Assembly: GCA_029959195.1 (NCBI GenBank)
Contig: CP114117.1
Location: 124,001 to 188,000 of the forward strand
Direction: 5' to 3'
Source: Dictyophora rubrovolvata
Lineage: Eukaryota > Basidiomycota > Agaricomycetes > Phallales > Phallaceae
Length of the DNA stretch: 64,000 bases
Numbering within the stretch: the first letter of the stretch is position 1; each line of letters begins with the position of its first letter. The notes below the pieces were generated by a model. That model did not search any database. It was not told the DNA's origin and worked only from the letters and a program-made list of their open reading frames with translations. This document shows positions 56,516-64,000 of this stretch, piece by piece. A program made the position numbers and the translations under genes.

Positions 56516-58874
56516 ACATACGTCGTTTGGACATGTCCTTTTTAATAGTGAGCCGTTTCACTTCGTTGCCTTCTTTGGTCTCATATTGACTTTAAAATAG
56601 GTAATTTATTATGAATGCTTACTTATAAACTCGTTTAAAAAAACAAACATCGTTTCTTCCTTCTAATACAATATATCATTATCTACAAACACGCAGTCCG
56701 TTACTTGTGTATTTATTCATTCACATTTCCAATAACTATTCATAATTTTTTTTGGAAGCGTCGAGGTGGAATACCCATAACGAATTCTTCTCTCCTTAAT
56801 AAGAAGACGAGCAAAAAGTCACAGAATCAGTATGGCAATATCTCGTTATTAATATATCAGCTTCTACGGAACCTTTTGATATCATACAATATTGAGAGCA
56901 GATTTTGTTGGGGTGGCCCATACCTCGGTGGATCATACTTTGGGGTAAAGGAAGTACTAATCAAGGCCAGTACACCGAATTAGAACGCCCCACCACAACG
57001 TCATGCGAATAACAAATATTCATATAGATAAAATGGCCTAAACTTGTGGTTGGACATATGATTGATGATGACACCTCTAAAACGACTGCATATACTCATG
57101 GCACATACACATCACGTTGGAATGTTGATGAAGAACGTTTGTCTTGAGCCACACCCTTACAAGCAACAATCATATAAGGTAGGAAATTTCCATATGAGAA
57201 TATCATTCACGGTGACAAAACAGTAGTCAACGAGTATGCGATTTCCGATGACTAGTGAACTAGTGACTAGCTGGCTGGGGTGACTGGCTCTCTTCAATGC
57301 ACGCACATATATGTAAATACCCTCGTGACTAAGTCTAGCTAGTATATGCACTGTAGATATCAATATATTTAGTTTTTCAGGAGAATCTTTGAACTTCCGA
57401 AGTACGAAACTTCGATTGCGATCAGAAATATTAAGATACCAAAAGATGCTTCAAAACGAAGTGCATCTGTGTTGGAATGCACGCGGGAAACGATGTCAAT
57501 TTATTAGTCAGGCATAGTGCACGAATCTTAGAAACATGATGTACGGAAACATACGAAAAACTCAAAGAATGGCCGACACAAGAGTAAAACTAAATATCTC
57601 CGGCGTTGACGGGATGGTGCAGCATTGGTGCCTCGGAAGGAGCCGGATCTGACTACTATTCTGCATTTGCCGGCTAGCCTTACCAAAATATCGTTCGGAC
57701 TACGGTGTAATAACAAAATCAGAACGATAATGTCATATATGTCAATGCGCAATAATACGTGCCTCAAAGCACCAGCAATCGTGACCTCGAACGCAACTTT
57801 GACAGTATGTAAGTCTGAATGTCATAACTACAAGCCTGTTCGGGTAGACCGAGTGTGACTATTGGGATAGTGCGCCATTCGTCTAAGAATTGTTTTACAA
57901 GGCGCTTACAGTGGTCCCCAATCCAACTGATGGCACCGAAATTAAGTTGTTAGTATCATCACCTCGAGCTTGTCTTTGAAGAGCACGGGTAGAGCAATAT
58001 AACACTGTCTTGATAAGCAATCAAATACTATCCGTGACGTGGCAAAAAAAATCGATTATCGTTATTGTTAAAACATACTTCTGTCGAAGGGCGAGATGGA
58101 GTCCTTCATGGGCTTCGTCGGTCGTCCTAATACGCTAAAGAACGATATCCATTGGACTGCGGCACCCAGAAGGGAAAGAATGAAATAACCCTAGTAGCCA
58201 GCCCTTTCGGTATCCTCCCAGAAACGTAATGACACTGGCTGTCCGGTACTTAATTTTTCAGTTATCTCGTTGGGTCTTGCGGAAGCTACATAATAAAGTC
58301 TTGTCCGAAATCGAATCCGCCGAGCAGCCCGCCGGCCGACCCGGCGGTCTTCTTTTCCGCGTTCTGAGCATAGCGAGGACCCCCAGCCTACCACGCCGTG
58401 AAACAGGAAGGTAATAAGAAGTTGCAAAAGTAAACGGCTTGGTTATATTTAACGAAATGTTCGAGTCAAGTTCGAGTCCTTGTTTGGCCCTTGTGGGTAA
58501 CAGAGGCCAAACAGAGGCAGACAACCGCAACGCTTAAGCAAGCAAGTGACATCCATGACGGTACTCCGCTATTGCATTTCTTTTGGTCGTTGCATCCATA
58601 AAATTCATTCTTATCTCTTCTAAAATTACAACAAGCACCTACTGTAAGGTATCTAGCTAAAACAATTATGCCCAAAAAACCGCTCAGAAGGGTTTCGAAA
58701 AAAGGGTAGTAGGGTTAAACCTGCGGATGAAAAAGAAACGAACTGCACGAGAAAAGGGTCATAATGATGCTGAAGATGCAAAAAAAAAATATAATGCTAT
58801 GCCGGAAGGGGGACGGAAATAAAGTCGTTGATATACCAAAGGTTGACCACTCCATAGAAAACACAGTAAAGTTA
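56516..58874. other. Intergenic, nothing recognised
   Basis: 3' UTR of the 75-aa gene, then AT-rich sequence. Overlapping short frames on both strands at 58190-58530 share a GC-rich patch (ccgccggccgacccggcgg, itself a palindrome) but no coding evidence. Confidence 0.4.
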
Positions 58875-60821
58875 TTACACCGCCAAACTGCGTCGCCGCC
58901 CTTCCTCATTCCATCCGGTGTGTAAATTATTGGCGGTAGTATCCAGAGAGTCAGTCTGACTTTGATCTATCTCTGAACCATTGTGGACAGTTTTTCGTCT
59001 ATTGGTGCTTTTGATCAATGCCGTAGTTCCTTCCACATCAGCGTCGCCGTCTTCGTCAGAAACCGCGTGTGCAGGAATGGAACGTCGGCGACGGATCGTA
59101 ACGCTGCCAGACGGGCGTGATTTTCCATCGGGGGTAGGTGATGGCTTGCGCATTTTACTGAAATGATGATGTAACTACAATATATATGTGCTAAAGTAGA
59201 CCTAGTACTCACGTGTTGAGTTTTGGTTCAGCATAGTTCAGGGTTTTCCGAGTTCTACGTTCCCTACCTGTGCCATGACTGGTGGTTTCAAAACCGTTCT
59301 CTGACCCGTTTTCTGTGGCTGGCGTAGATGCTATAGACGATGGTGTAGGTGTAGCTACTGGTTTTGGTGTCAAAAGATCCGAGGGTACCGTTTCGGGCTG
59401 AGGTGACGACACGCGAACGCCTGCATGATTCCACGCGGTTCAGTATAATGTCACAGCGAAAAAAAAGCATGCATCTGACCTGTCTTCTCAGAGAGATTAG
59501 AAGGTGGCTGTCGAGGAGAATTCGTGACATCCTTAATCACCAATCGACGTTTGTCCTTCTCCCTCGAATCATTGGGTTCTCTTTCACCGGTGCTTTGAGG
59601 CTCGGGATCGGGACTAATCTCCACTGGAATCTTTGTCACTCTTATTCTTTGCTTCGATTCTGATTTGTGTGCATATTCGATGTATTCGGATCGTGGTATG
59701 CCTTGAATGTCGACACTACCTTCGGTCGAGGACGGCTTGTCGTTGGTGGAAGAAGCGGTAGGGCTAACCTCAGCTTCTAGATCACTTTGTATCTGCAGCT
59801 CTACTTCGCGTTCTCCATCTTCAAGAGAATCGCGGCTTTCGTTGGATTTCCTCTTTCGTGGACGCCGAACAGGACCATCGACAGGGCTAGGTGCTCTGGG
59901 AGCCGGATCCGCGATAAACAGGGAGCTGGTCCTTCTGCCCAGCTTTCGCCTGCTTGCAGCTGCCTCCAAATCAATCTCCTTTGGCTTATCATCCATATCG
60001 ACCATCACTGGTAGAGGACAATATAACGTGTGTTTAGGAAGCGGAAGTCGACTAATGGAAGACCGACGGGACGTTGGACGTGCTGGGGACTCATCTTCAT
60101 CTTCATCGTCTTCTTCAGATTCGGGAATTTGTGTGATTATGTCCGCTGGTGCTCTTGCTAATCGGACCGTTTCGCGGGGAGGTTGGACTGGGGATGAGAA
60201 GGGCTTTCGTTTGGTAGGGACTACTACAACACAAGCATTGAGCCAAAGACAGAGGTCAAAATGAAAATCCTCAATAACATACGTGTGATATCTGTTCCGT
60301 CATCTGCTTTGTGTGCTGCTCGCATTGCAGAAAGCTGCGTCATAAGAGTTCCAATCTGCGCGCAAGGCGTTAGAGTGATAAGGTGGCGCGATGAAAGCGT
60401 AGAAAACGCACAGCCTGTTCGGTCTGTATAATGATTTGATGACTTCTCTGTCTTTCTTTCTTCAATTGCGCCTTGAGAACCACTTCTGACGCGCGCAGTC
60501 GCATGTTTTCAGAGCAAAGTGTAGAGAGTTGAGCATTGAGTTCCTCAACACGAACACTAAGCGTGGAATTCAATCTAATAAGAACAGATTAGGATAAAAT
60601 ACGTTCCAGCTCGTTAAACATGCAAAGACGAAAACACACTTGGTAATATGTTTATTGACCATAAGGTATTTTCGCTTGACTTGATGTAAGCAAAACAGAG
60701 GAGTCAGTAAAACCGAGCCGCAAGGCCTTTAATCATAGCAGAACTGACAGTTTTCAAACTCCAAAAGAGCATCATTCTGTCTCTCCTCAAGATGTATCCT
60801 TGAATCTCTCCTCCCCGACAT
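58875..60821 (-). CDS. sgo1: Shugoshin
   Basis: Seven minus-strand exons (60821-60749, 60679-60640, 60574-60412, 60355-60283, 60223-59480, 59420-59213, 59157-58875) join in frame to 527 aa. Shugoshin protects centromeric cohesin with PP2A and helps chromosome biorientation. The N-terminus is the conserved coiled coil: ENFKRKYLMVNKHITKLNST, VRVEELNAQLSTLCSENMRL and ASEVVLKAQLKKERQ (about residues 20-92), the PP2A-binding region. The middle is long and disordered, with an acidic patch (EEDDEDEDE) and RRPRKRK. The C-terminal shugoshin basic motif is RKTLNYAEPKLNTKMRKP, split by the last intron, followed by an Arg-rich IRRRRS. The intron between exons 6 and 7 falls inside the motif, and splicing restores it exactly. 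It is divergent from the decayed MFS gene across 828 bp. A second fungal shugoshin paralogue elsewhere is possible; the symbol is by family. Confidence 0.92.
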
Positions 60822-61649
60822 CGTGGCAGCCGTTCAAGGAAAAGAAGATGCGAAACACTTTGCGTTCCGTTGCGCTGACCAAAATTCAAGTTCCGACAAT
60901 CACTAAACCACGTGACTTACACGCGAAGTTTACTGTTTCAGATTAGATAATTGGTATTTCAAAGTCCGATATCTCGCGTCGTGTCAACATTTTCTCCGTA
61001 TGTAGTTGGCTTATGGAAACTTCTTTAGGGTGTTATTCAAATATTAGGACCACTTTGCCTAGGCCTTGCAAATTACTTTAAACCTAATCCCAGCCTTGTC
61101 GAAAGTCGCTTCCCAAATACATGCTCCTGTTTACCGTCCATGCAGTGGTACTTTGCTTTCTCAAAGACCTTCACAAACTATACAAATTGAGGTTTGCTCG
61201 TGATCATAGCCGTTGATTTTATTTATAGAATAGCAATCGGAATCACCCTTCTCACCTCGAATGTTGAAAAAGAGAGAGGCAAGAGAGGATTCCCCCATAA
61301 CGGTCCGTGACCCACTCTATGTACATGTCAATGTGACTACGGTTCTACGTCACACGTGAACAATGTTCAGATGGATTTGGAGAGGCAAGTTTTTCAAGCT
61401 ATGTATCTTTCTTTTACCCTCCATTGACAATCGTAGATAATAAGTCTGACAATTAATCTCTCCGGTTTGAATGGACAATGCACGCGTTTTTAAGCATTAT
61501 TACTTCCTCAGTATAATCGCGCAGGTCTACGAAGTTTGACAGCCTCGGACCTAGGTCTATCATATATACGGGCTTGTTCGGGGCTGCTCATCTCTTCTCC
61601 GTTGCAGCACGGATTCTGCTATTCGCGATAGCATCACCCCACGTACAGC
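60822..61649. promoter_or_regulatory. Divergent intergenic region between shugoshin and MFS gene
   Basis: 828 bp with no gene, which must contain the shugoshin promoter. atctatcatatatacgggc near 61556-61574 is a TATA-like element facing the MFS gene. ACGCG-type cell-cycle boxes were looked for: tgcacgcgtt near 61480 contains an MCB core (ACGCGT), which is suggestive for a mitotic/meiotic gene but distant from the shugoshin start. Confidence 0.4.
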
Positions 61650-63687
61650 ATGAGCGACGTGATCACCTCAAGTGAAAACAGAGTTTGCACTGGTGAAACG
61701 ATATCAATGTCACCACCAGTCTCAGAGGCTCAAACTCAAGCTCAAACGCCTACTCTCTTTCGACTTGAAGAAGCCCAAGATTCCGATCGCTCAAGTTTAG
61801 ATACATTTCCAGAAGGAGGGCGAAAAGCTTGGGTCAACGTCTTAGGCAGGTAGGAGAATTATGTGATGTAAATAAAAAATATTTGTTTTTTCTCAAGTGG
61901 ATTGTCTCCAGTTTTTTTCGTAGTGTTTATATTTAACGCAGGGAACGATCTATTCCTTCGGCGTTTTTCAGGATTTTTACACGGTAGAGTATTTCGCTAC
62001 GTCCTGTTCTTAGATGACGAGCTTCCTGATAGAGAATATATCTCAGCAATTTTAGCCCTTCTAAGATAGCATAAATAGGAAGTGTGCAAGTCTTCCTTCT
62101 CTTCAGCCTCGCCCTTCCAACCGGAAAGTTATTCGACGAAGGATATATCCGACCTCTGATGCTAATTGGCTCTACGATTTACGTCGTCTCGTAAGTAATT
62201 CAACAATTTTTAGGAACTCATCGTTTAAGGAACTTTTCATAGATATTTTTTGCTGTCTCTCGCGAAGCCGCATCAATTCTATCAAGTATTTTTGGCACAA
62301 GGAGTAGGCGTCGGAATTGGAATGGGACTTATTTATGTGCCATCTATCAATATGCTTCCACTACTTCAGACGCCGAAGGGCCCTCGCGTCGGGAACGGCT
62401 TCATTAGGTGCGTTTGAAATCGTGTATATAGGCCCCATCTGAACAGCAAGTACTCCTAGGTGGGGCTATCGGAGCAATAGTTCAAACGATAGGATTAAAC
62501 CATCTTTTAAATGGTCGAGTGGGATTTGCCTGGGGTGTCAGGTATGTCGCCACACCCTAGCCTATTTTGATACATATACGCGTTGTAGGATTTTCGGCTT
62601 TATTTCCCTCGCCCTTATTATTGCTGGAAATCTTATGATACGGCCTCGCCTCCCTTCCAGACGGCTGAGAAAAGCCCCAGAGGCCAACGTTAAGAGGGTA
62701 GCTGCAGATGTCCCTTTCCTTATAGCTATCATAGGGTATATTTATAATTTTTTTACTTGTTGTGGTCTTCTTTCTAATTGGTGTTTCAAGAGCATGTCTT
62801 CTACTCTTTGCTATATACTTCCCATGTGGGTTCTGAGTTTAACGCCACTCTTTCTCGTTAACGATCCCTAATAATACTAGTCTTTTACGTTCAACTTTTC
62901 GCGATTCTTCATGGAATCTCGCCCAACTTGGCATTTTATTCTGTGCGTTTTCTCATTAGACAGGGATGGTTCGGACGTCTGAGTTCACTTCTCACGAAGA
63001 TAACCATATTGAATGGTGCAACAATGATTGGCCGACTCGCTATGGGCGCTCTGGCTGATAAATACGGGGCTTTGAATAGTGCGATCTTCTTCAAAATTAT
63101 CTGTAAATAAGGAAAAAAAAACTAACGTTTGAGGAAAGCTTTTACTGTAGGGTGCAGTCTTCTGGGAATCGTCAGCTTTACAATGATCAAAGCAACCAAT
63201 GCGGTGGGATTGGCACTCTTTGCGATTTTTTATGGAATCCTTTCAGGCGGATGTGCGTCCTACGATCTCAAGTTCTCTCTCGTCATCCCCAAACCATAAT
63301 TCCCACTTATTACTACAGGCGTGTCACTAGCGGGTCCATTCGTATTTACCTACGTGGACAATATAAGTGACTTCGGGTAAGGTCCTTTATCACGCTCGAC
63401 TATGTTCTAATTTACGCAAAACAAATGCTTTAGATTTGCATTCGGCTATGTGTCCTTTATCCAAAGTTTTTTCACCCTCATCGCTGCCCCAGTTGCAGGG
63501 CAGATCCTAGACGCCCCTCAATATAAATGGAACAGAGCTACAATCTTCACCAGTGTAGGCGTTACATCACTTGCTCCTTTAAAAACGATTCACTAATAAT
63601 GTAGTCGCTAATTTATGTCGGCGTGCTTCTCCTTGTTGTGTCTCGAGTATTGCTAATGAAGCGAAGAAAGGCGTTATGGATTTGATC
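61650..63687 (+). pseudogene. MFS monocarboxylate-transporter-like gene, decayed
   Basis: A chain of exons with normal fungal introns spells an MCT-type MFS transporter: GGRKAWVNVLG (start of TM1), YSFGVFQDFYT, SVQVFLLFSLALPTGKLFD, SYFLLSLAKPHQFYQ, QGVGVGIGMGLIYVPS, HYFRRRRALASGTASLGG, NLMIRPRLPSRR, FYVQLFAILHGISPNLAFYS, ILNGATMIGRLAMGALADKY, VSLAGPFVFTYVDNISDFG, SFFTLIAAPVAGQILDAP and MKRRKALWI with a stop at 63687. The gene appears broken. TM1 after 61890 cannot be kept in frame, a stop (62072-62074) stands where the family has Trp (SKIAxIGSVQ), and about two bases are missing near 62367 between VPSINML and HYFRRR. All later exons are intact, so inactivation looks recent. Family members move monocarboxylates, riboflavin or unknown anions across the plasma membrane. 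Confidence 0.82.
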
Positions 63688-64000
63688 TCCCAGCATGCTT
63701 CTTTTTTATGAGGCGGAGATCGGTGTTTTCCGTGGTTCCTATCTCGACATAAAAACGTGATTTGCACGTTCGTTGTATAAAAATATTTTTTAATTACAAG
63801 ACTTGTCTCACCGTCTGTATCCAACTTCATCTTTTCTGGATAAAGCCTGCCAATGTCAGGGACCCCTTCACCAACACTATCCTTGTCCCCAACCAGTGTA
63901 TCCCGCACTAGTAGGTGCGTTATACGATCATCTCTCATAGCCAACACTATGTTCATTATTGTTTATGTCAGGAGGTACACGACGACCACATGAGCCTCGT
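63688..64000. other. Downstream of MFS gene, nothing recognised
   Basis: 3' flank of the MFS remnant, with a minus-strand short frame overlapping its end (63579-63956) that is the shadow of the transporter exon plus random sequence. Confidence 0.4.

Noticed and set aside
58318-58345. GC-rich palindrome (gccggccgacccggcggt region) as a terminator-like or origin element
   Set aside because: Intrinsic terminators do not apply to fungal nuclear genes and no other origin feature is near.

Overview
The window reads as nuclear DNA of a filamentous basidiomycete, most likely an agaricomycete mushroom. The evidence is intron style: the genes I could rebuild carry many short GT-AG introns (mostly 45-90 bp), several with recognisable branch sites, and some exons of only 14-21 nt. 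It is also the set of families present: fungal proline iminopeptidase, shugoshin, TFIIF beta, a Cyk3-like transglutaminase-fold protein, and lineage-restricted families with no bacterial signature. No rRNA, convincing tRNA, CRISPR array, intact transposon or virus-like element was recognised. Gene density is low, and about 14 kb (5.3-20.2 kb) holds one small gene.

Layout. 1.1-5.3 kb: an unrecognised basic protein and a 15-exon proline iminopeptidase-like gene. 5.3-20.2 kb: AT-rich sequence with one small Pro/Ser-rich gene (11.5 kb) and several palindromes. 20.2-27.6 kb: an ER-type short-chain dehydrogenase, a four-TM membrane protein with a long polar tail, two related nuclear-type coiled-coil genes, and a small minus-strand gene. 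27.9-31.4 kb: a lineage-specific gene with a PD-(D/E)XK-like motif pair and one reading-frame break, plus a decayed second copy 2.7 kb away. 31.8-37.9 kb: a Cyk3-like gene and a protein kinase with a long N-terminal region. 38.8-43 kb: gene remnants and an unrecognised minus-strand gene. 43.7-52.1 kb: two inverted copies of an aminoglycoside-phosphotransferase-fold (APH) gene bracketing the TFIIF beta gene and a 66-aa zinc-ribbon gene, with diverged direct repeats on either side of the right-hand copy. 53-58.9 kb: mostly empty apart from one 75-aa gene. 58.9-63.7 kb: a divergent pair, shugoshin (minus) and a decayed MFS transporter (plus).

TFIIF beta and shugoshin are core transcription and chromosome-segregation genes and anchor the window as ordinary host chromosome. 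They sit among fast-evolving families (coiled-coil twins, PD-(D/E)XK-like pair, kinase, APH pair) that look duplicated, inverted and partly decayed, as in the accessory parts of mushroom genomes. Exon joins were deduced by eye from splice signals, frame continuity and family motifs. For the best genes every exon sum is a multiple of three and the joins restore family motifs; transcripts would be needed to confirm the rest.
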